This document shows, piece after piece, positions 25,333-34,479 of a stretch of DNA of 56,141 nucleotides (position 1 is its first letter; each line of letters begins with the position of its first letter). Origin of the DNA: Patescibacteria group bacterium (GTDB lineage: Bacteria; Patescibacteriota; Patescibacteriia; Patescibacteriales; UBA12465). The position numbers were made by a program, and so were the translations under genes. The DNA is taken from positions 1 to 56,141 of the forward strand of contig JAQUHX010000004.1 in NCBI GenBank assembly GCA_028681575.1. The letters are read 5' to 3'. Under the pieces are notes generated by a model. The model saw nothing but the letters and a program-made list of their open reading frames with translations. It had not been told where the DNA came from and searched no databases.

Positions 25333-25728
25333 TTAAGAATTTAGTTTTTCACAAATTGCCGCCATCTCACCAGGCTTATATTTTTTTTCAGGGAAACGTA
25401 AAGGCGTATCTTCTAGAACTCGGGGGATAATATGCCAATGAAGATGGGGTATTTCCTGACCAGCAATTGGATCATTGTTTAAAATTACATTATAACCAGA
25501 ATAACCAAGTTTAGTTTTTAAAAGCGCCCCCGCCTCTTTCACTTTTAAAATTAAAGCTCCCAACAACTCAGCATCAAGTTCTTCTAATGTAGCCAGGTGT
25601 TTTTTAGGAATCACCAACATATGGCCAGGGTTAACTGGTGCATTATCTAGAAAAACTAAAACATCCTCAGTCTCCATAACTTTAGCTACCGGCAGCTCAC
25701 CGGCAACAAGGCGACAAAAAACACACAT
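25333..25728 (-). CDS. HIT-family nucleotide hydrolase
   Basis: Small cytoplasmic nucleotide phosphohydrolase/transferase. The histidine triad HLHWHIIP is at 95-102, and an N-terminal CVFC pair with later His residues should bind zinc, as in the HINT group. GYNVILNNDPIAGQEIPH is the family context. I start at the ATG at 25728 (131 residues); a TTG two codons earlier is possible. It sits between RmlC-like and RmlB genes, perhaps by housekeeping chance. The substrate is not deducible. Confidence 0.92.
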   Translation of the reverse strand: MCVFCRLVAGELPVAKVMETEDVLVFLDNAPVNPGHMLVIPKKHLATLEELDAELLGALILKVKEAGALLKTKLGYSGYNVILNNDPIAGQEIPHLHWHIIPRVLEDTPLRFPEKKYKPGEMAAICEKLNS

Positions 25729-25755
25729 AGGCAATTTAAATAAAAAAATTTCTAA

Positions 25756-26208
25756 TTAAGGAATTTGATAAGGGCTATTGGGATCTTTTTCCCAACGAAT
25801 TTCATCAACTTCTTCCCCTTTCAAAATACCACGATAAAGTTTATCTGGAAAATTAATAGAAAGTGCGGGCTCCTGAGAGATTGCCTGATAACCATGGACC
25901 ACCCCTGGGGGGACAATGACTACAGATGGATTATCAACCCCAACATCAAGAGTCATCTTCTCTCCGTTAGTTGATGAATTAGAACGGCGATCCCAAAGAT
26001 AAAGACGAAAAGTCCCCGGGCCAGGAAAAATGAAATAATCACTTTGATAAACATGCTCATGGGGACCACGAGACACGCCCGGTTTCGTCCAGCTTAAATA
26101 AGACATCGCCACTTGGTAATCAATCTCATCGTGACGATAAATTTCAATTAAATGACCACGATCATCTTCATTCTTTTTTAATTCTTTAATGATAACACCA
26201 TTAATCAT
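25756..26208 (-). CDS. dTDP-4-dehydrorhamnose 3,5-epimerase-like cupin
   Basis: RmlC-family beta-barrel of 150 residues. The segments EDDRGHLIEIYRHDE, YLSWTKPGVSRGPHEH (active-site His in RGPHEH), VVIVPPGVVHGYQAI and SINFPDKLY follow the RmlC pattern. Standard RmlC is about 180 residues, and the C-terminal part is short, so it may be a WxcM/FdtA-like isomerase instead. Two genes downstream is RmlB, whose product would be its substrate. It lies 4 bases after the PfkB kinase gene. Confidence 0.8.
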   Translation of the reverse strand: MINGVIIKELKKNEDDRGHLIEIYRHDEIDYQVAMSYLSWTKPGVSRGPHEHVYQSDYFIFPGPGTFRLYLWDRRSNSSTNGEKMTLDVGVDNPSVVIVPPGVVHGYQAISQEPALSINFPDKLYRGILKGEEVDEIRWEKDPNSPYQIP

Positions 26209-26212
26209 AAAA

Positions 26213-27208
26213 TTATTTATTTAATTCTTTAAAAGAGCGCAAACCACTTTGGGCGCCATGTTGAGCTACTTTCCCAGCTGCTTGACGGCTAGCAAGGAGT
26301 GAAGCTCGTTTTAAATCTCCATTTGACATTAACCAAGCAGCCGCCCAAGTTGAACCATAAACATCACCAACCCCAGTTGCATCAACCGCTTTACGGCGAC
26401 CAATAACTGGCTGATAATAAGTATTATCCTGATCAGCACAATAAGAGCCAGAACGGCCATCAGTTAAGACAACCACCTTTAAACCATAAGAACGCAAACG
26501 ATCTAAAAGAAAGTAAGGGTCTTCTAAAGAAATTTTATCCTTAGAGCTTAAATGTGGATCACTTAAAATTAATTCAGTCGCCTCATCTCGATTAACAATT
26601 AAAACCGTAGTTTTCTTTAAAAAAGGCGCTAAAAACTTTAAACCCGCTTTTAATTGGCTGGAACCTGGATTCCAAAAGATTTGCCCCGAAGCATTGTTAA
26701 AAATCTCGCGCAAATCTTGTTTCCAAAATCCAGACAAAGAAGTTAAATAGATATTTTTTGCTTGAGAAAGAGCCCGACGACGAGCAGAGTCAAAATCTAA
26801 ATGACGGTTAGCCCCCCGAGCGGCAAAAATAACCCTCTCGCCATTAGGAGCAATTAAGATTAAAGACATGCCCGAAGCTTCTTGGGGCCAACTTTTAATT
26901 AAACTAACATTAACACGATTATTTTTTAAATTATTAATAATTTCTTGACCAACTAAATCGCGACCAATATCGCTAATAAGACTTACTCGCAAACCAAGTT
27001 TGGCTAAATTCACAGCCGTATTCGCCGCTCCACCACCAAAAGATTCCCAAACCTGAGAAACGCCAATTTTTGCCCCCTGCTCAAAAGCAATCAATTGTTG
27101 TCGCAATGGGTCAGAAGAATTATTAATTAAAACTCCTTCGGCGGTGAATAAAGATAAATCCTTAGTTGCCCCGCCAATTGTGAGAAAATCATAAATCATA
27201 TTTGTCAT
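26213..27208 (-). CDS. PfkB-family carbohydrate kinase
   Basis: Ribokinase-like fold. The N-terminal sugar-site region is GGATKDLSL and SFGGGAANTAVNLAKLG; the C-terminal catalytic motif is DATGVGDVYGSTWAAAWL with the catalytic Asp in GVGD. I use the ATG at 27208 (331 residues); a TTG at 27235 and a second ATG at 27199 are alternatives. It follows mreD, so it shares the shape-gene transcript, and leads into RmlC-like and RmlB. The sugar is unknown; adenosine, ribose or a heptose-type substrate are all possible. Confidence 0.85.
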   Translation of the reverse strand: MTNMIYDFLTIGGATKDLSLFTAEGVLINNSSDPLRQQLIAFEQGAKIGVSQVWESFGGGAANTAVNLAKLGLRVSLISDIGRDLVGQEIINNLKNNRVNVSLIKSWPQEASGMSLILIAPNGERVIFAARGANRHLDFDSARRRALSQAKNIYLTSLSGFWKQDLREIFNNASGQIFWNPGSSQLKAGLKFLAPFLKKTTVLIVNRDEATELILSDPHLSSKDKISLEDPYFLLDRLRSYGLKVVVLTDGRSGSYCADQDNTYYQPVIGRRKAVDATGVGDVYGSTWAAAWLMSNGDLKRASLLASRQAAGKVAQHGAQSGLRSFKELNK

Positions 27209-27245
27209 CTTAGCATAAAGAATCCCTTTCCTCAAAAAAATAAAT

Positions 27246-27788
27246 TTATTTTTTTTCTAAAAAAACCGGCTTTAATTTTTTAGATAAATTATTAACCAAG
27301 TTAAAAAATAAAAGCATCAAACCAGCGCTCCAAAGAATTTGTATCCCTAAATATTGCCAGAAAGAAACACTAAGCAAGAAAAATCCTGGAGCTAGCCCTG
27401 CCGGGATAATTAAAAGTAAAGTATAAATTAAAAAATTATAAAAAAGAGGCCCGAGAATTGCTAAAAGCAAAAAAGAATAAAAAGAACGATTAGTCACGAC
27501 TCTGGTTAAAAGTATATAGAGCAAAGAAACAGTAATTGGCAAACTAATTAAATGTAAGCCGAAAAATTGAAAACTTAAAATATCTAGCCAAAAACCCATT
27601 AAAATTGAGAGTGGTAAAAAAGAACTTGGCGGCATAAACAATAAACAAAAAATTAAAACCACCAAGGGCAAATTGAGAGCAGAAAAAATGCTTGGAAATG
27701 GGGCAACAAAAGAAGCTTGAAATAAAGCAATTAAAGTAAAGAGTAGGGCCAAAAAAAACCAATTAAACCAAGATTTTTTTAAAGTCAT
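27246..27788 (-). CDS. mreD: Rod-shape-determining protein MreD
   Basis: Integral membrane protein of the elongation complex. It has 180 residues with five or six hydrophobic segments and very few charges until the C-terminal Lys-rich tail. The sequence is weakly conserved as usual for MreD, but the phrase SILMGFWLDILSFQFFGLH fits the family, and the position after mreC with a 4-base ATGA overlap is decisive. It should bind MreC in the membrane. Confidence 0.88.
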   Translation of the reverse strand: MTLKKSWFNWFFLALLFTLIALFQASFVAPFPSIFSALNLPLVVLIFCLLFMPPSSFLPLSILMGFWLDILSFQFFGLHLISLPITVSLLYILLTRVVTNRSFYSFLLLAILGPLFYNFLIYTLLLIIPAGLAPGFFLLSVSFWQYLGIQILWSAGLMLLFFNLVNNLSKKLKPVFLEKK

Positions 27789-28600
27789 ACTACTAAGAGA
27801 ACATTAACAATCGTTAAAGAATTACGATTAAATAATGGTTCAATATTAACATTCTGCCAAATATCATTATTTAATTTATTCACCTGACTAACCTCCCCAA
27901 TAAGTAAACCGCGGGGAATTTCGCCGCCTAACCCGGAAGTAATTACTGTGTCGCCAGGAGAAATAATTTCTGACTGTGGAATATAAGTCATTTTAATAGT
28001 CAGCCCCTTATCTCCTTCGGTTAAACCAATTGTCCGAGTGTTATTCTGAATTGTCGCTGGCAACTGACAATCCCGACTAGTAGTTAAACAAACACGGGCT
28101 AAAGTGGGCCGAACTTCGGCAATCTTGCCAATAATTACACCATTTTCATCAATAACTCCAGCCCCAACCGTAACCCCATGGTTAGAACCGCGATCAATAA
28201 CAATATCTTGGTCATCTTGCTTGATATCAAAAACTAAATTTTGAGAAATAACATTAGCTAAAAGACCTGGAGCTTCAGTGCTGGCAGCAAAATCTAATTG
28301 GGCTCTTAATTTAATATTTTCTTGTTCTAATTCTTTAAGATCAGAGTTGGCAACGGTCAAGCGTACCACCGCTTCCTCTAAAGAATCGACTCGATTAGAA
28401 AAATTACGAAACTCTTCTCGGCGCTCATAAAAATGACGGACATTGGCACTAGAATTATAAAAAAACTGAGCTACTGGTTTTGCTGCCCAGGTCATCACCC
28501 GCTCAAAAGGCTGAAGCCAACCAATAAAATGAAGGAAAATTAATAGAGTCGCAATTCCCACCCACCACCAAATTCGCATTTTATTTTTAGAACGAGGCAT
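27785..28600 (-). CDS. mreC: Rod-shape-determining protein MreC
   Basis: Bitopic protein linking MreB to periplasmic synthases. A basic start and one membrane helix (about 10-29) are followed by a coiled coil (about 65-95, LEEAVVRLTVANSDLKELEQE) and the double beta-barrel domain (VIDRGSNHGVTVGAGVIDENG, GDTVITSGLGGEIPRGLLIGEV). Length 271. It sits between mreB and mreD, the classical order, 8 bases after mreB. Confidence 0.95.
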   Translation of the reverse strand: MPRSKNKMRIWWWVGIATLLIFLHFIGWLQPFERVMTWAAKPVAQFFYNSSANVRHFYERREEFRNFSNRVDSLEEAVVRLTVANSDLKELEQENIKLRAQLDFAASTEAPGLLANVISQNLVFDIKQDDQDIVIDRGSNHGVTVGAGVIDENGVIIGKIAEVRPTLARVCLTTSRDCQLPATIQNNTRTIGLTEGDKGLTIKMTYIPQSEIISPGDTVITSGLGGEIPRGLLIGEVSQVNKLNNDIWQNVNIEPLFNRNSLTIVNVLLVV

Positions 28601-28608
28601 AGGCCTAA

Positions 28609-29655
28609 TTATTTATCACCCGTACTTGGCAAAACGACTTTTTCTAAAAGATTTTTGTCTTTTAGTAATAAGCCGGTCCCCCGAGCAACACAAGTTAAAG
28701 GGTCAGTAGCAATTTTAACTGGTATTTTAGATGCTAAAGAAATCGCCTTATCAACGCCACGCAATAAAGCGCCACCACCAGATAGAAAAATTCCCCGCTC
28801 ATAAATATCAGAAACTAATTCCGGTGGAGTGATTTCTAGAATCGTTTTAATGCTTTCAATAATTTTATTAAGCGTCCGACTCAGAGCATCTCTTACTTGA
28901 GCGTCGCTGATAATAATTGCTCTAGGTAAGCCGGTAATTAAATCGCGCCCCCGAACTTCAATTTCTTGAGGATCGTCTAAAGGAATGGCCGAACCAATAG
29001 TAATTTTAATATTCTCAGCCACCTGTTCGCCAATTAAAATATTAAACTCCTCGCGGATATATTCAATTATATTTTGATCAAACTCATTCCCGGCTAAACG
29101 TAAAGATTTCCAGGTCACAACCCCGCCCAAAGAAATAACGGCAATTTCAGTTGAGCCGCCACCAATATCAACAACCATCGTCGCGGTGGCATCTACGACT
29201 GGCAAACCAGCACCAATAGCGGCCGCCATCGCTTCTTCAATTAAGTAAACTTTACGCGCTCCCGCTGACTTAGTCGCATCTTCAACTGCTTTACGCTCCA
29301 CCTCTGTTAAATCTAAGGGAATCCCAACCACGACTCGTGGTCGAGGCACTAAAGCAAAATTCTGCTGATGAACTCGAGAAATAAAATATTTAAGCATTTT
29401 TTCAGTGACCTCAAAGTCAGAAATAACTCCATCAATTAAAGGCTTAACTGCCTCAATGTGACTAGGAGTTTTTCCGACCATCCGGCTAGCTGCCTCGCCA
29501 ACCTCCAAAATCTCGTTAGTTCGCTTATTGATTGCCACCACTGAAGGCTCATTAACAACAACTCCCTTTTCGTTAAGATAAACAAGGGTATTTTTTGTTC
29601 CTAAATCAATACCTAAATCGTGGCTCATTTTTCCCCGTAATTTCCCAAATAACAT
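28609..29655 (-). CDS. mreB: Rod-shape-determining protein MreB
   Basis: Actin homologue of the elongasome. The phosphate-1 motif GIDLGTKNTLVYL (15-27), EAMAAAIGAGLPV, phosphate-2 VVDIGGGSTEIAVISLGG and the adenosine motif FLSGGGALLRGVDKAI are intact. Length 348, with a short basic N-terminal segment (MLFGKLRGKM) that may help membrane contact. It leads the mreBCD set and follows proS by 6 bases. The second MreB at 22811 differs mainly by having no mreCD behind it. Confidence 0.95.
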   Translation of the reverse strand: MLFGKLRGKMSHDLGIDLGTKNTLVYLNEKGVVVNEPSVVAINKRTNEILEVGEAASRMVGKTPSHIEAVKPLIDGVISDFEVTEKMLKYFISRVHQQNFALVPRPRVVVGIPLDLTEVERKAVEDATKSAGARKVYLIEEAMAAAIGAGLPVVDATATMVVDIGGGSTEIAVISLGGVVTWKSLRLAGNEFDQNIIEYIREEFNILIGEQVAENIKITIGSAIPLDDPQEIEVRGRDLITGLPRAIIISDAQVRDALSRTLNKIIESIKTILEITPPELVSDIYERGIFLSGGGALLRGVDKAISLASKIPVKIATDPLTCVARGTGLLLKDKNLLEKVVLPSTGDK

Positions 29656-29661
29656 AAAGCT

Positions 29662-30888
29662 TTATTTTAAATACTTTATTAAATCCTCCGGAGTAACAAT
29701 TTTTACATCTTTTTCAGAACGAGCTTTCAACTCTACTCCACCCGCCGCTAATGTTTTAGCAGAAACAAGCACTCGCCAAGGGCAACCAATTAAATCAGCT
29801 TCAGCAAATTTTTCACCCGCCCCCTTATCGCGATTATCAAACAACACTTCACAGCCAAGCGCCCGCAAAGACTGGTAAATTTTTTCAGCTTCTTCATCTT
29901 GATTAAGCGACAGAAGATGAACCTTAAAAGGAGCAATTTCCGCTGGCCAAATTATTCCTTGTTCATCATGACAAACTTCAACAATAGCTCCTAAAACCCG
30001 ACTTAAACCAATTCCATAACAACCCATCAACACTAAATTTTCATTACCCTGAGCATCACGATAACTTAGATTAAAGGGTTCGGAAAATTTTGTCCCTAAT
30101 TTAAAGATATTGCCAACCTCAACAGCTTTACGCTCAATCAAATCAGCATTACCACAATTAGGACAAGTTTTCTGATTAGCAATTATTTCTCGATTAATAC
30201 CCAGACGACAAGCATCGCAACAGTAAACAATATCTTCGCCAGCTTCGGTAAAAGTTTGAAACTCATGGGAGTATTTAGAAAATGAACCGCCATCTGCAAG
30301 GGTTAAATAAGTTTTTTCACCCAAACCAACTCGGCGATAAAATTTATGATAAGCCTCAAGGACGTTGTCATAATATTTATCTAAATCTTCTTGATTAGCG
30401 TGAAAAGAATATAAATCTTTCATTAGAAATTCACGACCGCGAATCAGGCCCGCCTTAGCCCGCTTTTCATTACGAAATTTAGTTTGAATTTGAAAAACCG
30501 AAAAAGGTAAATCCTTATAGGAAGTGACAAACTTTTTAATCAGAGGAGAGACCTCTTCTTCATGAGTTGGATTTAAAACATATTCTTTTTGATCAGACCC
30601 AGCCAATCGAAATATAATATCAATCGTTTCAAGACGACCAGTGCGAACCCACAAATCTTTGGGGGCTAGAGCCGTTAAACTTATTTCCTGACCACCAACA
30701 GCCTCCATTTCTTCAGTGATAATACGACGAATATTATTTAAGACGCGTAAACCAAGAGGCAAAAAAGAATAAACTCCCGCCGCCACCTTATCAATAAAAC
30801 CTGCCCTAATTAAAACTTGGGCATTATAACTCTGCTCATCTTTTGGTAATTCTTTTATCGTTTTAGTAAAAAGATTGGTCTGTTTCAT
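29662..30888 (-). CDS. proS: Prolyl-tRNA synthetase with zinc knuckle in place of the editing insert
   Basis: Charges tRNA-Pro. Class II motifs are present: motif 1 region GLRVLNNIRRIITEEM, motif 2 KFRNEKRAKAGLIRGREFLMKD (138-159) and motif 3 GCYGIGLSR; the anticodon-binding domain follows. Bacterial enzymes carry a roughly 180-residue INS editing domain between motifs 2 and 3. Here that position holds only about 30 residues with Cys224, Cys227, Cys242 and Cys245, a probable zinc knuckle. Length is 408 instead of about 570. It lies 20 bases after ruvA and 6 before mreB. Confidence 0.94.
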   Translation of the reverse strand: MKQTNLFTKTIKELPKDEQSYNAQVLIRAGFIDKVAAGVYSFLPLGLRVLNNIRRIITEEMEAVGGQEISLTALAPKDLWVRTGRLETIDIIFRLAGSDQKEYVLNPTHEEEVSPLIKKFVTSYKDLPFSVFQIQTKFRNEKRAKAGLIRGREFLMKDLYSFHANQEDLDKYYDNVLEAYHKFYRRVGLGEKTYLTLADGGSFSKYSHEFQTFTEAGEDIVYCCDACRLGINREIIANQKTCPNCGNADLIERKAVEVGNIFKLGTKFSEPFNLSYRDAQGNENLVLMGCYGIGLSRVLGAIVEVCHDEQGIIWPAEIAPFKVHLLSLNQDEEAEKIYQSLRALGCEVLFDNRDKGAGEKFAEADLIGCPWRVLVSAKTLAAGGVELKARSEKDVKIVTPEDLIKYLK

Positions 30889-30908
30889 AAAACAAGGGTT
30901 AAAATAAT

Positions 30909-31484
30909 TTAACGAGCCAGATAACGCAAAGCCGCTTTTAAACGCATGGCTGTGCTAGAAAACTCGGGACCGACTTGATTAAGGGCTAACCGAGCATCAT
31001 TTACAGAATACCCTAAGCTTAACAAAGCGTCTAGTTCGTCATTTAAACCGGTAAAATCCGAATCATTTTTACTTTCAGGACTAATTTTTAAAATCTTATT
31101 CTTTAATTCTAAAATTAAGCGTTCAGCAGTTTTTTTACCAATACCAGAAACTTTAGTTAATAAAGAAGCATCGCCGTGAATAATCGCCGTCTTCACATCC
31201 TCGGCTGAAGCTAAGGATAGGACCGCGAGGGCTGATTTAGGGCCAACTCCGGAAACAGAAATCAATAATTCAAAAAGTTCTAAATCACTTAAACGGGCAA
31301 AACCATAAAGATCACTAGCCTCTTCGCGTACCCGATGATGAACAAAAACAATCTGTCTCTGCCCCTTTTTGACAGTGGCGAGAAAATTTTCACCAGCAAA
31401 AACTTGATAACCGACGCCACCGGTTTCTAAAATAAAATAGGTTTCTGTTTTATCAATAACTTGACCCTCAAGATAAGCAATCAT
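30909..31484 (-). CDS. ruvA: Holliday junction helicase subunit RuvA
   Basis: Binds four-way junctions and loads RuvB. The N-terminal OB domain starts MIAYLEGQVIDKTETYFILETGGVGYQVF, two helix-hairpin-helix motifs follow (LISVSGVGPKSALAVLS and LTKVSGIGKKTAERLILELKNK), and domain III is present (DALLSLGYSVNDARLALNQ). Length 191 is normal. ruvB and ruvC are not adjacent. It lies 10 bases after the U32 gene. Confidence 0.96.
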   Translation of the reverse strand: MIAYLEGQVIDKTETYFILETGGVGYQVFAGENFLATVKKGQRQIVFVHHRVREEASDLYGFARLSDLELFELLISVSGVGPKSALAVLSLASAEDVKTAIIHGDASLLTKVSGIGKKTAERLILELKNKILKISPESKNDSDFTGLNDELDALLSLGYSVNDARLALNQVGPEFSSTAMRLKAALRYLAR

Positions 31485-31494
31485 AAAAAGATAA

Positions 31495-32778
31495 TTATTT
31501 TTTTTCCGTTCTTGTTTTTAAAAAGCGTCGCGCTACTGAAAACTCAGGGATTGGCTCTTCTAGAATAACAGCAATGCTCCGACTACCACCACCGCCGTGA
31601 ACCTCAATTAAAGGTTCGCCGCTTAAAGCGTCATAAAAATTCCTAATTTTTGGCTGCAACACCTTATAAAGAGGCCGAACAATTTCAACCTGATCATTGG
31701 CTAACCAAGTATTATGAACTCTAAAATAGGCAACAAATTGACCAAGTTTTGTTTTAGGAACAAAATATTCGGGCGCCGGAGCTAAAGCTTGTCCGCAAAA
31801 CTCCCAATCACAATCAAGCCGAGTGCGCTCTATAGTTTGACCGGCACGCTCGCCAAGTAAAAAACCACTTGTATAACCCCGGTGCGTTAATTTTTCGACT
31901 AATTCTTTTTTTAAATTCTTTAACTTCTCCTTAAGTTCTGCAAGTGGTAAAGCAGCCTGGCAATATTTTAAAGCTTGAGCATAAACTCCGCTGACCACTG
32001 CCTCATAATAAACACTTTTTGCCCGACCTTCAATTTTAAAAGAAGTCACTCCAGCAGCAATTAACTCTGGCAATTGCTCAATTAAACAAAGATCTTGAGA
32101 GTTTAAAAAATAAGATCCTTCTGACTCCTGAAGCACTTCAAATTCAGTTTCATGCCCCAGTGGCTTAAGTTGATATTGCCAGCGACAAGGCTGGGCACAG
32201 TCACCAAGATTAGCAGAACGACCAGTTAATTGTTGAGACAGAAAGCAACGCCCAGAATAAGCCATGCACATCGCTCCGTGAACGAAATATTCTAATTCCA
32301 ATCCCGGCGCCGCCTGAGAAATAGCCTTAATCTCAGAGAGAGAAACTTCACGAGCGAGAATAATCCGACTTAAGCCGAGCTCCTGCCAAAATTTAGCAGC
32401 CGCGCTATTGGTACAATTAGCCTGGGTTGATAAATGAATAAACGCCTCCGGCCACTCTTTTTTTACTAAAAAAATAATTCCTGGATCAGAAATAATTAGA
32501 GCATCCGGATTAAGGGGCCGAAGTTTTTTTATAAACTCGGGCAAACGTTCTAAGTGTTCCTCTTTAGCAAAAATATTTAATGTTACATAAGCACGTAATC
32601 CGTGATCATGAGCATATTTTATTCCAGCTGCCAAGGTTTTTAAATTAAAATCATTAGCCCGCGCCCGTAAAGAAAAATCAGGAACACCAAGATAAACAGC
32701 ATCCGCCCCAAAAGCAACTCCGGTTTGCAGTTTAAGTAAATTTCCCGCTGGAACCAATAATTCTAATTTTTTAGACAT
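31495..32778 (-). CDS. U32 family protein, probable tRNA hydroxylation enzyme (TrhP/YegQ type)
   Basis: Members of this family were named collagenase-like peptidases; YegQ/TrhP relatives act in 5-hydroxyuridine formation at tRNA position 34. The opening LELLVPAGNLLKLQTGVAFGADAVYLG and the signature EYFVHGAMCMAYSGRCFLSQ with DCAQPCRW, whose Cys residues probably bind an iron-sulfur cluster or metal, are well conserved. Length 427 matches the TrhP class better than short RlhA-type members. It follows htpX by 11 bases. The exact modification is inferred from family only. Confidence 0.85.
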   Translation of the reverse strand: MSKKLELLVPAGNLLKLQTGVAFGADAVYLGVPDFSLRARANDFNLKTLAAGIKYAHDHGLRAYVTLNIFAKEEHLERLPEFIKKLRPLNPDALIISDPGIIFLVKKEWPEAFIHLSTQANCTNSAAAKFWQELGLSRIILAREVSLSEIKAISQAAPGLELEYFVHGAMCMAYSGRCFLSQQLTGRSANLGDCAQPCRWQYQLKPLGHETEFEVLQESEGSYFLNSQDLCLIEQLPELIAAGVTSFKIEGRAKSVYYEAVVSGVYAQALKYCQAALPLAELKEKLKNLKKELVEKLTHRGYTSGFLLGERAGQTIERTRLDCDWEFCGQALAPAPEYFVPKTKLGQFVAYFRVHNTWLANDQVEIVRPLYKVLQPKIRNFYDALSGEPLIEVHGGGGSRSIAVILEEPIPEFSVARRFLKTRTEKK

Positions 32779-32789
32779 TTTCCTAATAG

Positions 32790-33707
32790 TTAAAGACCCG
32801 CCTCCCTTAAACGGGCCACTCTTTCTGCAATTGGCGGATGAGTCATAAATAGCTTTTTAAAGACAGAGGATTTATCCTTCTTTTTGTCTGGTTGAAGTGG
32901 CGCCACAATATACATGTGGGCGGTTGCAGCATTTGCCCCCTTCATATTTTGAGGAACAGAGCTAATTTTTTCCAAAGCTCTCGCTAAGCCCTCGGGATAA
33001 CGAGTCAATAAGGCAGCAGTACTGTCAGCTAAAAATTCACGCCGCCTTGAAATTGCTAAACTAAGTAACTTAGCTGATAGAGGGGCTAAAATCATCAAGA
33101 CAAGAAAAATCAGAAGCTTAATAATGGCGGCATTGCCGCCATTATTGTCATTATCGCTTCGACGATTACTCCAGAACATCGACCGAAAAGCCAGATCAGA
33201 AAGAATAGCAATTGCCCCGACCAAAACAGTGGCAACGGTCGAAATTAAAATATCGCGATTACCAATATGTGACAATTCATGAGCAATAACACCCTCAAGC
33301 TCCGACTTTTCTAGGCTCGCCAGCAATCCTGATGTTAAGGCAATCGCTGAGTGTTTTGGATTTCTGCCAGTCGCAAAAGCGTTGGGTGAAGAATCTTCAA
33401 TTAAATATATTTTCGGAATTGGCAAGCCAGCGGCAATACAAAGATTTTCTACTAAACGATATATTTCCTTGCCATTATTACGATCAATCGGCCGCGCTTT
33501 AGCCATTTGCAATATTATTTTATCACTCCACCAATAACTGATAAAACTAGAGACCACACTAAAAATAACGGCAATCCACAGAATAATAGAATCATTAAAA
33601 TACCAAGCAGCCAAATAACCAACAACAATAAAGAAAATAAAAAAACCGGACATCAGAAAAACTGTTCTTAGTTTATTGCTATCACTTTCTTGGTATAGGG
33701 TTTTCAT
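32790..33707 (-). CDS. htpX: M48 zinc metalloprotease HtpX
   Basis: Membrane protease for damaged membrane proteins. Zinc motif HELSH is at 143-147 in GVIAHELSHIGNRD, and the third ligand Glu is in SRRREFLADSTAA. Two helices lie at about 16-57 and two more at about 155-205. NAFATGRNPKHSAIALTSGLL is the family phrase. Length 305. It forms a membrane-quality group with slipin and LemA, which precede it at gaps of 6 and 22 bases; LemA-HtpX pairing is common. Confidence 0.95.
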   Translation of the reverse strand: MKTLYQESDSNKLRTVFLMSGFFIFFIVVGYLAAWYFNDSIILWIAVIFSVVSSFISYWWSDKIILQMAKARPIDRNNGKEIYRLVENLCIAAGLPIPKIYLIEDSSPNAFATGRNPKHSAIALTSGLLASLEKSELEGVIAHELSHIGNRDILISTVATVLVGAIAILSDLAFRSMFWSNRRSDNDNNGGNAAIIKLLIFLVLMILAPLSAKLLSLAISRRREFLADSTAALLTRYPEGLARALEKISSVPQNMKGANAATAHMYIVAPLQPDKKKDKSSVFKKLFMTHPPIAERVARLREAGL

Positions 33708-33713
33708 AAGTTA

Positions 33714-34457
33714 TTATTCTTTCTTAAAACCACCAGCAAAAGCTTTTAGAATTTCTACTGGAGTCACAAAGACAACGGTGTTTGATTGATCACTAGACAT
33801 GTCGTTGATTGACTGTAGCGTTCTAAGATGTAGAGCGCCATCAGATTCAGCTAAAACCTTAGCGGCGGCGGCGATATTTTCAGCGGCCGCTTTTTCACCT
33901 TCAGAATTAATAATAACCGCTCTTTTCTCGCGTTCCGCTTCGGCTTGCTTAGCAATAGTTCTCTCCATTGATTCAGGAAGAGAAACATCTTTAAGCTCAA
34001 CATTGTTTACTTTAATACCCCACTCATCAGTCTCTTTATCAACAATTTCTTTAATTCTCTCAGCAATCTTATCACGTTGTCCTAATAGCTCATCTAAAGT
34101 CACTTCGCCAACAATGTTTCTCATAGTTGTTTGCGCATACTGAGAAACGGCATAGTAAAAATTTTCCACCTCAATAACGGCTTTAGGTGCATCAGCTACT
34201 TTATAATAAATAACTGCATTAACAGTCACCGAAACGTTATCACGAGTAATTGCCTTTTGGTCAGGCACGTCAACTGCTTTAATACGAATATCTACCTTTT
34301 TAAAGGTTTGAAAGATTGGCAGTAATAATCTCCAGCCAGGGCTCATTGTGTAAGAATAACGACCCATAGTAAAAACAACCCCTCTTTCCCATTGGTTAAC
34401 TTGCTTAAGGCAAGATAAAACCAAAACTAATAAAACTGCACCGATTGTCCAAAACAT
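33714..34457 (-). CDS. Slipin, stomatin/SPFH-domain membrane protein
   Basis: An N-terminal membrane segment (about 2-17) leads into a Band 7/SPFH domain (QWERGVVFTMGRYSYTMSPGWRLLLPIF through VELKDVSLPESMERTIAKQAEAEREKRAVIINSEGEKAAAE). The helical, Ala/Glu-rich tail supports oligomerisation into ring-like scaffolds. Length 247. Slipins are usually next to NfeD or to proteases; here LemA and HtpX flank it, pointing to membrane-protein quality control. Confidence 0.93.
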   Translation of the reverse strand: MFWTIGAVLLVLVLSCLKQVNQWERGVVFTMGRYSYTMSPGWRLLLPIFQTFKKVDIRIKAVDVPDQKAITRDNVSVTVNAVIYYKVADAPKAVIEVENFYYAVSQYAQTTMRNIVGEVTLDELLGQRDKIAERIKEIVDKETDEWGIKVNNVELKDVSLPESMERTIAKQAEAEREKRAVIINSEGEKAAAENIAAAAKVLAESDGALHLRTLQSINDMSSDQSNTVVFVTPVEILKAFAGGFKKE

Positions 34458-34479
34458 AGGTTTTTTTGTTAATAATTAA

